The notes under the pieces: model-generated | The model's input: only the letters and a program-made list of their open reading frames with translations | Told to the model about the DNA's origin: nothing | Database searches by the model: none | Made by a program: the position numbers and the translations under genes | DNA from: Hyphomicrobiales bacterium | Lineage (GTDB): Bacteria; Pseudomonadota; Alphaproteobacteria; Rhizobiales; Beijerinckiaceae | Reading direction: 5' to 3' | DNA length: 6,026 nt | Assembly: GCA_027489835.1 (NCBI GenBank) | Contig: JAIXZF010000148.1 | Span: 1 to 6,026 of the forward strand | Shown here: piece after piece, positions 1 to 5,868 of the stretch | Layout: each line of letters begins with the position of its first letter | How positions within the stretch are numbered: position 1 is the stretch's first letter

Positions 1-782
1 CAGGCCGGATGCCGCGCCGCCATGGCCCTGAGCGTATCGTCTGAGAGCAGGTCCGAATTCGCGCCGCGCAGCACGAGCATGGGCGCGTGCTTCAGCCCGT
101 CGAAGAACGGCCAGAGCACCGGCGGCGGCGCCTCGAGATCGAGCGTCGCCAGCGTGTTCATCAGCGCCGTGTCGTAATCTGCCACGAGCCGCCCATCCTG
201 CTCCTTCCAAGTGCGCCGGGCGAAGCCGTCCCACTCCGCACGGTCGAGGATCGGGAATTGCGCGCCGAAATACTGCTGGAGGATCGCGGACGCCTCGTCC
301 CAGTTCCGTGGCGCCGGCATCTTGCCGATGTAGCCCCGGATGCGGATCAGACCCTGCGCGTCCAGCACCGGGCCGATGTCGTTGAGCACCACGCCCCTGA
401 TCGCCGCCGGACGGATGGGCGCGAGCGCCATGGTGATCAGCCCGCCGCGCGAGGTGCCGATGAACGTCGCCTCGTCCACGCCCGTGGCGGCCATCACCTG
501 CAGCAGATCGTCGAGCTCGGTCTTGATCTCGTAGTTCGCCCAGCTCCGGTCAAACTCGGAACGGCCGCGCCCGCGATAATCGAGCGCGAGCACCCGCCGA
601 GGCCGCTTCGGGTCTGTCGCGAGGGCCAGCGCCACCTCGTCGAAATCCGCGGAGGTGCGCGCCAGCCCCGGCAGGCAGATCGCCGGAACGCCGCCGCCGG
701 CCTCCCCATAATCGCGCACATGCAGCCGCAGACCATCGCGCGCGCTGATGAAGAGGCTGCGGTAGCCGGCGGATTGCGTCAT
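1..782 (-). CDS. Alpha/beta hydrolase fold protein, substrate unknown (3' end cut by window edge)
   Basis: The first 260 residues are visible and the C-terminus lies off the left edge. The protein has a canonical alpha/beta hydrolase layout. An oxyanion-hole loop reads CLPGLART (about 36-43), with Pro where many relatives have His. A DYRGRGRS segment (68-75) follows strand beta 4. The nucleophile elbow GTSRGG (109-114) carries the likely catalytic Ser111. A cap region follows (about 140-230). LRGANSDLLS (238-247) carries the probable catalytic acid Asp244. The catalytic His should lie just beyond the edge. There is no signal peptide, so it is probably cytoplasmic. The start at 782 is well supported: GGACGAG lies 6 bases upstream at 789-795, and an in-frame TGA occurs shortly before. 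It follows the lytic transglycosylase gene by 86 bases on the same strand and may be cotranscribed with it. The fold is clear, but the reaction (esterase, lactonase, haloperoxidase-like or other) cannot be told. Confidence 0.9.
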   Translation of the reverse strand, partial: MTQSAGYRSLFISARDGLRLHVRDYGEAGGGVPAICLPGLARTSADFDEVALALATDPKRPRRVLALDYRGRGRSEFDRSWANYEIKTELDDLLQVMAATGVDEATFIGTSRGGLITMALAPIRPAAIRGVVLNDIGPVLDAQGLIRIRGYIGKMPAPRNWDEASAILQQYFGAQFPILDRAEWDGFARRTWKEQDGRLVADYDTALMNTLATLDLEAPPPVLWPFFDGLKHAPMLVLRGANSDLLSDDTLRAMAARHPA

Positions 783-810
783 GGAAGGCTCGTCCGTGGG
801 ATCGATGGGT

Positions 811-837
811 CAGGAAGCGGGCTTCCTGTGTGCCCGC
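811..837 (-). other. Two overlapping inverted repeats in the gap between transglycosylase and hydrolase genes
   Basis: A near-perfect palindrome, CAGGAAGCGGGCTTCCTG, occupies 811-828 and can form a 7-8 bp stem. A second stem, GCGGGC (817-822) with GCCCGC (832-837) and a 9-base loop, shares bases with it, so only one can form at a time. The element lies in the 86-base gap (783-868) after the transglycosylase stop and before the hydrolase ribosome binding site. No T-run follows on the minus strand, so it does not look like a standard intrinsic terminator. It could be an mRNA stabilising hairpin, a weak attenuator, or chance in GC-rich DNA. Confidence 0.35.
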
Positions 838-868
838 CCGTCGCCATCCCCGCAAGGCCCCGGCGCGG

Positions 869-3067
869 TCATTGGCCGCTGGCGACGACGGCTTGCTCGC
901 TTTCGCCTGCGAAGCGCGCCCCGCGGCTGCCGCGCCTGAGATCGAGCCCGATCAGCAGCGTCCGGTGTTCCCCAAGCCGGGCGCGGTAGACCTGCAGGTT
1001 CTCCATCACGCGCTGCACGTAGTTGCGCGTCTCGGTGAACGGAATGCGCTCGACCCAGTCCACAGGGTCAACCCCCGGCTGCCTCGGGTCGCCATAGGCC
1101 TCGATCCAGTCGCGCACATTGCCGGAACCGGCATTGTAGGCCGCGAAGGTCAGGATGTAGGAGCCGCGCCAGTCGCGCAGGAGATCGCCGAGATGCGCCG
1201 CGCCGAGCCGCGCATTGTAGGCGGCGTCGGCGGTCAGCTTCGCCGCGTCGAAAGGCAGGTTGACGCGCCGCGCCGTCTCCCGCGCGGTGGGCAGCATCAT
1301 CTGCATCAGCCCACGGGCTCCGGCGCCCGAAACCGCCCTGGCGTCGAAGGCGCTCTCCTGGCGGGCGATGGCGTGGACCATCGCGCGCTCCACCGGCTCG
1401 CCCGCCGCCTCGAAGGCCGGTACCCCATGCACCGGGAAAGCGGCGAGGTCGAGCGGCATGCCGCGCTGGACTGCCGCCTTGCCGAGATTGACCAGAAGCT
1501 TGGCGTCGCCCACGCGCGCCGCGATCGCGGCAAGCTGCGCAAGGTCGGACGGCTCGTCCAGCGTGCGCGCGAGTTCCAGCGCAAGCGGCCGCGCCTGCTC
1601 GTGCAGGCCCGCGGCTTCCAGCGCCTCGATGACGCCGATGGCCGGTTGCGCGGAGCGGCGGGCTTCGTTCGCCGCAAGCGCGCGGAGCGGAAGGTCGGGC
1701 CATCCGAGCCGCGCGCGGGCGAGCTGGCCGTAATAGGCGATGGGCTGGCCGGCAGCGGCCTCGTCGTGGACGCTCGCGCCCACCGTATCGCCCGCCGCCT
1801 CGGCGGCGCGCGCGCTCCAGTAGGCCACCCGCGCCCTCGAGATCGGCGTCTCTGCATGCCGCGCTGCGGCGGTGAAATGGCGCTGGGCGAGCGACGGGTC
1901 CTTGAGGAAGCGCAGCGCGATCCAGCCGGCGTGCCATTCGGCTTCGATGATCGAGCTCGGCTTCTCTGCCGCATGGCCGGCCGCGACCGCGTAGGCTTCG
2001 GCGTTCAGCCCCTTGTCGAGCAGTTGCCGGGCGATCAGCCTGCGCTCCACCCACCACTCGTCGCCGTCGATCAGCACGCCCGCGTCGCGCGGCAGGCTGG
2101 CGATGAGCTTCGCCGAAATCTCGGCTTCCTTGCGCCTGCGGTGGTGCTGGGCCTGCGCGAAGATGAAGGAGCTGTCCTGGCGGAGCCCGGCGGGCACGGC
2201 AGCGAGCGCGGCAGCCGCGTTGCCGGCCTTGCGCGCCACGGCGATCCGCGCCTGCGCCAGCTTCACGTGTTCGGGGCCGGCCCGTGCCGCGTTGCGCAAC
2301 GCCGGCTCGGCCATCTCCTTGAACAGATACATCTCCATGCGGTCGCGGTGGTCGCGCTGCGTCAGCCGTCCGGCGAACGCTTCGAGGATCATCTCCTCGA
2401 GCTCGCGGCCGAGATGATCGTCGCGCCAGAGCGCCCGGGCCAGCGGCAGGGCGGCTTCGGCCGGGCCCGTCCTGACCATGGCCAGCACCCGTGCGGCCCG
2501 GCCGGCGGGGCTCACCGGCTCGCGCCTGGCGAAGAAGGAAAGCACCCGCAGCGGCGCGGCGCGCTGCGCGAGCATGGCCTCCTCGGCGCGCTTCTGGATG
2601 GCGGGAAGGGCGCTCCAGTGCGGGTTCTCGTCGAGCGCCCGTTCCAGCCGTGCGAAGGAAAGGGCTGGCGAGCCGCTGCGCAGCGCCAGCCATTCGGCGG
2701 CCTCGCGTGCGACCGCATTATTGATTTCGGACAGGCTGGCGTCGCCTTCCGCCACGCGGCCGGCAGCGTAATGCCCGGCTGCGGCGGCGAGGCGGGACAG
2801 ATCGTCCGGCGAGAGCGTCTTCTGCTGCGGCGCTGCGAGGCGGCTGGCGAGCACCGATCCCGTCGCGCCGAGATCGACGCCAGCGGCCTCGGGCGGGGGC
2901 GGCAGCAACGAGGCGACATCCGGCGCGGCGGGGGTCGCGAACCAGTCAAGCTCGTCCGCGGCGAGGGCGAGCCCCGCGCCGAGGCCGGCGAGCACCAACG
3001 CTCCGGCCGCGATCGGCCTCAAGCGTCGGCGGAGGCGACCCGCATGGCTGGCGTCATGTTTGCGCAT
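869..3067 (-). CDS. slt: Periplasmic soluble lytic murein transglycosylase, Slt70 type (family 1A)
   Basis: This 732-residue protein cleaves the MurNAc-GlcNAc bond of peptidoglycan non-hydrolytically, giving 1,6-anhydromuropeptides during wall turnover. Residues 1-37 form a signal peptide: an Arg-rich start, a hydrophobic stretch at about 19-36, and probable cleavage near LALAA/DELD. Residues about 85-540 are helical and Ala-rich, with repeat-like segments matching the superhelical U domain of Slt70. The catalytic SLT domain spans about 555-700. It contains IARQESAFD with the likely catalytic Glu571, GARGLMQMM (583-591), AAYNAGSGNV (642-651) and IPFTETRNYVQRVMEN (675-690), all hallmark family 1 motifs. 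The ATG start at 3067 gives a proper signal peptide, and an in-frame TAA lies just upstream, although no strong Shine-Dalgarno is visible. The length is close to, though longer than, E. coli Slt70. It diverges from dapA, an arrangement I associate with alphaproteobacteria. Family assignment is firm; exact substrate preference is not known. Confidence 0.95.
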   Translation of the reverse strand: MRKHDASHAGRLRRRLRPIAAGALVLAGLGAGLALAADELDWFATPAAPDVASLLPPPPEAAGVDLGATGSVLASRLAAPQQKTLSPDDLSRLAAAAGHYAAGRVAEGDASLSEINNAVAREAAEWLALRSGSPALSFARLERALDENPHWSALPAIQKRAEEAMLAQRAAPLRVLSFFARREPVSPAGRAARVLAMVRTGPAEAALPLARALWRDDHLGRELEEMILEAFAGRLTQRDHRDRMEMYLFKEMAEPALRNAARAGPEHVKLAQARIAVARKAGNAAAALAAVPAGLRQDSSFIFAQAQHHRRRKEAEISAKLIASLPRDAGVLIDGDEWWVERRLIARQLLDKGLNAEAYAVAAGHAAEKPSSIIEAEWHAGWIALRFLKDPSLAQRHFTAAARHAETPISRARVAYWSARAAEAAGDTVGASVHDEAAAGQPIAYYGQLARARLGWPDLPLRALAANEARRSAQPAIGVIEALEAAGLHEQARPLALELARTLDEPSDLAQLAAIAARVGDAKLLVNLGKAAVQRGMPLDLAAFPVHGVPAFEAAGEPVERAMVHAIARQESAFDARAVSGAGARGLMQMMLPTARETARRVNLPFDAAKLTADAAYNARLGAAHLGDLLRDWRGSYILTFAAYNAGSGNVRDWIEAYGDPRQPGVDPVDWVERIPFTETRNYVQRVMENLQVYRARLGEHRTLLIGLDLRRGSRGARFAGESEQAVVASGQ

Positions 3068-3170
3068 GCCCAGAGACTGTGCCCGTTAGGTTGACGAAAA
3101 CTTAAGGCGGCGCGCCATGGGCCATGCTTTCCCCCTTGGCCGGAAACGGCTATGAGAGCGGCCTTGCCAT

Positions 3171-3191
3171 CGGGCCGGACTGCACGGCCCG
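3171..3191 (+). other. Possible hairpin in the dapA leader
   Basis: CGGGCCG (3171-3177) and CGGCCCG (3185-3191) can pair as a 7 bp, all-GC stem with a 7-base loop. It sits 16 bases before the dapA ribosome binding site. Further GGCCCGG repeats just downstream (3191-3200) allow alternative pairings. It may influence dapA mRNA stability or translation, but such pairing is also expected by chance in DNA this GC-rich. Confidence 0.3.
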
Positions 3192-3207
3192 GCCCGGCCG
3201 CCGAACT

Positions 3208-3212
3208 GGGGA
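3208..3212 (+). promoter_or_regulatory. Ribosome binding site deciding the dapA start
   Basis: GGGGA lies 8 bases before the ATG at 3221, an ideal spacing. The alternative in-frame ATGs at 3152 and 3251 have no comparable Shine-Dalgarno. The upstream one would add a 23-residue Arg/Pro/Ala-rich tail that does not resemble DapA proteins. This supports 3221 as the start. Confidence 0.7.
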
Positions 3213-3220
3213 CTTGCCTG

Positions 3221-4117
3221 ATGACCACCCACCGCCCGCTCCGTGGCTCGATGACCGCGCTGGTGACGCCCTTCAAGGGCGGCAAGCTCGACGAGCAGGC
3301 CTTCCGCGCCCATGTCTCGTGGCAGATCGAGAACGGCACCACCGCGCTCGTGCCGGTGGGCACCACGGGCGAAAGCCCGACGCTGTCGCATGCCGAGCAT
3401 AAGTGCGTTGTCGAGATCTGCGTCGCCGAGGCGGCCGGCCGCGTGCCCGTGATCGCCGGCGCGGGCTCCAACAACACCGCCGAAGCCATCGAACTGGCCG
3501 TCCATGCGGAGAAGGCCGGGGCGGATGCCGTGCTGGTCGTGACGCCCTATTACAATCGGCCGACGCAGGAAGGTCTTTACCGGCATTTCAAGGCCGTGAA
3601 CGACGCGATCGGCATTCCCATCATCATCTACAACATCCCCCCGCGCTCGGTCGTCGACATGAGCGTCGAGACGATGGCGCGGCTTTATGAGCTGAAGAAC
3701 ATCGCGGGCGTGAAGGACGCGACCGGCAATCTGGCCCGCGTCTCGCAGCAGCGCCACGCCATGGGCCCGGACTTCATCCAGCTTTCGGGCGAGGATATGA
3801 CGGCGCTTGCCTTCAATGCGGCAGGCGGCGTCGGCTGCATCTCGGTCGTATCGAACGTCGCGCCACGGCTGTGCGCCGACATGCAGGAGGCATCGCTGCG
3901 CGGCGACTATGCAGCCGCGCTCACCCTGCAGGACCGGCTGGTGCCGCTGCATGACGCGGTGTTCCGCGAGCCGGGCCTCGCCGGCGCCAAGCTCGGCCTC
4001 TCGATCCTGGGCCGCGGCAACGAGGAGGTGCGGCTGCCGCTGCTGCCCTTCCAGAACGAGGCCAACCGCGCCGCGCTGAAGGCCGCCATGGTCCATGCCG
4101 GCCTCATCAACGGCTGA
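3221..4117 (+). CDS. dapA: 4-hydroxy-tetrahydrodipicolinate synthase
   Basis: DapA condenses pyruvate with aspartate-4-semialdehyde in the cytoplasm. This is the first committed step towards meso-diaminopimelate (for peptidoglycan) and lysine. The 298-residue product has the usual length and is a class I aldolase TIM barrel. The active-site residues all sit at a constant offset of +4 from E. coli numbering. They are Thr48 and Thr49 in VPVGTTGES, Tyr111 in TPYYNRP, Tyr137 and Arg142 in IIYNIPPR, and the Schiff-base Lys165 in GVKDATGN. The C-terminal part contains the usual GGVGCISVVSN stretch (202-212). It is the first gene of a tight rightward cluster and is followed after 8 bases by the PaiB-like gene. 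Its divergent neighbour degrades peptidoglycan, so synthesis and turnover functions lie side by side. Lysine feedback sensitivity cannot be judged here. Identification is firm. Confidence 0.97.
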   Translation: MTTHRPLRGSMTALVTPFKGGKLDEQAFRAHVSWQIENGTTALVPVGTTGESPTLSHAEHKCVVEICVAEAAGRVPVIAGAGSNNTAEAIELAVHAEKAGADAVLVVTPYYNRPTQEGLYRHFKAVNDAIGIPIIIYNIPPRSVVDMSVETMARLYELKNIAGVKDATGNLARVSQQRHAMGPDFIQLSGEDMTALAFNAAGGVGCISVVSNVAPRLCADMQEASLRGDYAAALTLQDRLVPLHDAVFREPGLAGAKLGLSILGRGNEEVRLPLLPFQNEANRAALKAAMVHAGLING

Positions 4118-4125
4118 CGCGCCCG

Positions 4126-4770
4126 ATGTACGAACCTTCGCACTTCAAGCTCGAGGACGAGGCGGCGCTGCACGACGTGATCCGCGCTAACCCTCTTGCG
4201 CACCTCGTGACGGCGGGACCGGGCGGCCTCCTCGCCAACCCCGTGCCGTTCATCCTGCATGCTGAAGAAGGCGAGCGCGGCGTCCTGCGCGCGCATCTGG
4301 CGCGCCCCAACGGCCAGTGGCGCGAGTTGGAGACCGGCGCCGAAACGCTGGTGATCTTCCAGGGGCGCGAGGCCTACGTGACGCCATCCTGGTATGCATC
4401 CAAGAAGGAGCATGGCAAGGTCGTGCCGACTTGGAACTACGTCGTGGTGCAGGCCCGCGGCGTCGCGCGCGTCGTGCACGACGGCGCCTGGCTCGTGAAC
4501 CATGTCGCGACCCTGAGCGATGTGCATGAGCAGGGACGCGAGCACCCCTGGGCGGTGACCGACGCGCCGGCCGGTTACGTCGAGGCGCTGGCGCGCGGCA
4601 TCGTCGGGATCGAAATCGAGATCCGCACGTTGTCCGGCAAGTTCAAGCTCTCGCAGAACCGGCCCGCCGCCGACCGTGCGGGCGTGGTCGAGGGCCTGGC
4701 GCGCGAGCCGTCGGCTGCGGCGGCCGATGTCGCCGAGCTGGTCAGGCGTTACGGAGACATCGGTTCATGA
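4126..4770 (+). CDS. paiB: FMN-binding negative transcriptional regulator family protein, PaiB-like
   Basis: This 214-residue protein matches the PaiB (FMN_bind_2) family throughout. It has an N-terminal MYEPSHF (1-7), LAHLVT (24-29), LLANPVPFIL (35-44), HLARPNGQW (57-65), FQGREAYVTPSWY (78-90), VPTWNYVVVQARG (100-112) and a C-terminal KLSQNRPAADR (174-184). The fold is a dimeric split barrel that binds flavin. In Bacillus subtilis, PaiB is linked to repression of sporulation and degradative-enzyme genes, but most homologues have no tested function, and no separate DNA-binding domain is visible here. The start at 4126 is set by the family's MYxPxHF beginning and lies 8 bases after dapA. No strong Shine-Dalgarno is seen, which suggests coupling to dapA translation. 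Its stop overlaps the smpB start by 4 bases. It could be a flavin-dependent enzyme rather than a regulator. The symbol is by family resemblance only. Confidence 0.88.
   Translation: MYEPSHFKLEDEAALHDVIRANPLAHLVTAGPGGLLANPVPFILHAEEGERGVLRAHLARPNGQWRELETGAETLVIFQGREAYVTPSWYASKKEHGKVVPTWNYVVVQARGVARVVHDGAWLVNHVATLSDVHEQGREHPWAVTDAPAGYVEALARGIVGIEIEIRTLSGKFKLSQNRPAADRAGVVEGLAREPSAAAADVAELVRRYGDIGS
4753..4757 (+). promoter_or_regulatory. smpB ribosome binding site inside the paiB-like gene
   Basis: GGAGA lies 9 bases before the smpB ATG and within the last codons of the preceding gene. Together with the ATGA stop/start overlap at 4767-4770 it supports both the smpB start and translational coupling. 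Confidence 0.7.
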
Positions 4771-5237
4771 ACGCCCCGACGGAGCGCTACCGGATCGCGG
4801 CGGACAACCGCAAGGCGCGCTTCAACTACGAGATCGTGGACACGCTCGAGGCCGGCATCGTGCTGACGGGCACCGAGATCAAGTCGCTGCGCGGCGGCAA
4901 GGCCACGATCGGCGAGAGCTTCGCGGGGCCGAAGGGCACCGAGCTCTTCCTGTTCAACGCGTACATCCCGGAATATCTTGAAGCCAACCGCTTCAACCAT
5001 CTGCCCAAGCGCGACCGCAAGCTCCTGCTCCACAAGAAGCAGGTCAACAAGCTGATGGGAGCCATCCAGCGCGAGGGCATGACCCTCATCCCGCTAAAGG
5101 TCTATTTCAACGACAAGGGCCGCGCCAAGGTCGAGCTCGGCCTCGGCAAGGGCAAGAAGCTGCACGACAAGCGCGAGACGGAAAAGAAGCGCGACTGGGA
5201 ACGGGAGAAGGGCCGGATCATGAGGGCGAAGGGCTGA
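4767..5237 (+). CDS. smpB: SsrA-binding protein SmpB (trans-translation)
   Basis: SmpB binds tmRNA and delivers it to stalled ribosomes, allowing rescue and tagging of the unfinished protein. The 156-residue length is typical. Conserved features include the N-terminal NRKARFNYEI (14-23), GIVLTGTEIKSLR (30-42), FNAYIPEY (63-70), the RKLLLHKKQVNKL stretch (84-96) and IPLKVYFNDKGRAKVELGLGKG from 108. The C-terminal tail from about 128 to 156 is very basic and charged (GKGKKLHDKRETEKKRDWER). In this family the tail folds in the mRNA channel and decoding centre. The start ATG overlaps the stop of the PaiB-like gene (ATGA), with GGAGA well placed upstream. The stop overlaps the next start by one base (TGATG). 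The tmRNA gene ssrA is not in this window. Identification is firm. Confidence 0.97.
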   Translation: MNAPTERYRIAADNRKARFNYEIVDTLEAGIVLTGTEIKSLRGGKATIGESFAGPKGTELFLFNAYIPEYLEANRFNHLPKRDRKLLLHKKQVNKLMGAIQREGMTLIPLKVYFNDKGRAKVELGLGKGKKLHDKRETEKKRDWEREKGRIMRAKG

Positions 5238-5809
5238 TGAGCGGGAATCTTTCGTCCGTCGACTGGAGCGCGATCCCTGCGCCCGACGATGATGGCGGCG
5301 CCCGTCATCTGACAGGCATGGTCCTGCCGCCCGTCATGCTGGAGGCGACCGACGGCTCCCGTGTCGATCTCTCGCGGCTGCGGGGCTGCGCCGTGATCTT
5401 TGCCTACCCGCGCACGGGCACGCCCGCGCAGATCGGCCTGACGGATGATTGGGACATGATTCCCGGCGCGAGGGGATGCACGCCCCAGAGCTGCGCATTC
5501 CGCGACCTGCATCAGGAACTGACGGCCGCCGGGGCGACGTCCGTCTATGGGCTGAGCACGCAGGACACCGCCTATCAGGCTGAGATGGTGGAGCGGCTCC
5601 ACCTCCCGTTCCCGGTCCTGTCAGATGCGAAGCTCGAGTTGGCGAAGGCTCTCAACCTGCCGACGATGATTGTCGCCGGCCAGGTCCTGCTCAAGCGGAT
5701 GACCATGATCGTCCGGGAGAGCCGCATCGTCCGCGTTTTCTATCCCGTGTTTCCGCCGGATCGCAATGCTGGCGATGTGCTCGCCTGGCTGCAGGACAAC
5801 CAGCCCTGA
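5237..5809 (+). CDS. Peroxiredoxin, AhpC/TSA (PrxQ/BCP-like) with extended active-site loop
   Basis: This 190-residue thioredoxin-fold protein probably reduces hydrogen peroxide or organic peroxides using thioredoxin or a similar donor. A strand and loop read VIFAYPRTGTP (53-63), then a long loop leads to IPGARGCTPQSCAFRD (75-90). By alignment with PrxQ/BCP (GCTxxxCxFRD), Cys81 is the likely peroxidatic and Cys86 the likely resolving cysteine. LSTQDTAYQAEMVERLHLPFPVLSD (from 106) is the usual helix-strand following the active site. Arg154 in LLKRMTMIV is a candidate for the conserved active-site Arg. A third Cys51 lies before the beta strand. Unlike ordinary PrxQ, roughly 16 residues separate the PxxxTP part of the motif from GC. 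No signal peptide is seen, so it is probably cytoplasmic. The start overlaps the smpB stop (TGATG), with GAAGG at 5228-5232. Family assignment is good; subfamily and electron donor are inferred. Confidence 0.9.
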   Translation: MSGNLSSVDWSAIPAPDDDGGARHLTGMVLPPVMLEATDGSRVDLSRLRGCAVIFAYPRTGTPAQIGLTDDWDMIPGARGCTPQSCAFRDLHQELTAAGATSVYGLSTQDTAYQAEMVERLHLPFPVLSDAKLELAKALNLPTMIVAGQVLLKRMTMIVRESRIVRVFYPVFPPDRNAGDVLAWLQDNQP

Positions 5810-5815
5810 AAACAA

Positions 5816-5841
5816 CGATGCCCCGCCTATGCGGGGCATCG
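5816..5841. terminator. Intrinsic terminator between convergent peroxiredoxin and sod genes
   Basis: An 11 bp perfect stem, CGATGCCCCGC (5816-5826) with GCGGGGCATCG (5831-5841), encloses the tetraloop CTAT. Read leftward, it is followed by TTGTTTT (5809-5815), giving a good intrinsic terminator for the minus-strand superoxide dismutase gene. Read rightward, it is followed by CGCATAAACC, with no T-run, so termination of the dapA cluster here is plausible but weaker. It starts 7 bases after the peroxiredoxin coding region ends. Confidence 0.85.
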
Positions 5842-5868
5842 CGCATAAACCTCGACGCCGGCATGGCG

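Larger units (their letters stand above)
3068..3220. promoter_or_regulatory. Divergent intergenic region between slt and dapA, presumed to hold both promoters
   Basis: These 153 bases separate two divergent genes, so they should contain promoters for both; this is inferred from gene layout. The best match to a sigma-70 type -35 box on the plus strand is TTGACG at 3091-3096. The bases 17 further on (GCCATG, 3114-3119) are a poor -10 box, so the assignment is tentative. On the minus strand the AT-rich segment around 3091-3104 is the likeliest place for slt promoter elements, but no clear pair of boxes is visible. A tandem GCCATGG/GCCATGC repeat lies at 3115-3127. A possible leader hairpin at 3171-3191 is listed separately. 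There is no lysine riboswitch: the space is too short and no multi-helix structure is apparent. Confidence 0.45.

Noticed and set aside
87..989. A 300-codon plus-strand open frame at the left end
   Set aside because: It is antisense to the alpha/beta hydrolase, which has catalytic motifs. The plus-strand product is Arg-rich and low in complexity, with no family features.
1068..2693. Other long minus-strand frames overlapping slt, suggesting a frameshifted or dual gene
   Set aside because: The slt frame is continuous from signal peptide to catalytic domain with no break. The alternative frames give Arg/Ala-rich products without motifs.
830..3094. A 754-codon open frame on the plus strand across the lytic transglycosylase gene
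   Set aside because: It is antisense to a gene with full family motifs. Its product is Arg/Gly/His-rich with no recognisable domain, as expected for opposite-strand frames in GC-rich coding DNA.
3152..3220. A 23-codon upstream extension of dapA from the ATG at 3152
   Set aside because: It has no Shine-Dalgarno and does not resemble DapA N-termini; GGGGA before 3221 marks the better start.
3068..3220. A lysine riboswitch upstream of dapA
   Set aside because: The space is too small for the known aptamer plus expression platform, and no multi-helix core is visible.
3086..4096. A 336-codon minus-strand open frame opposite dapA
   Set aside because: dapA on the plus strand has every active-site residue. 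The antisense product is His/Arg/Gly-rich without a recognisable fold.
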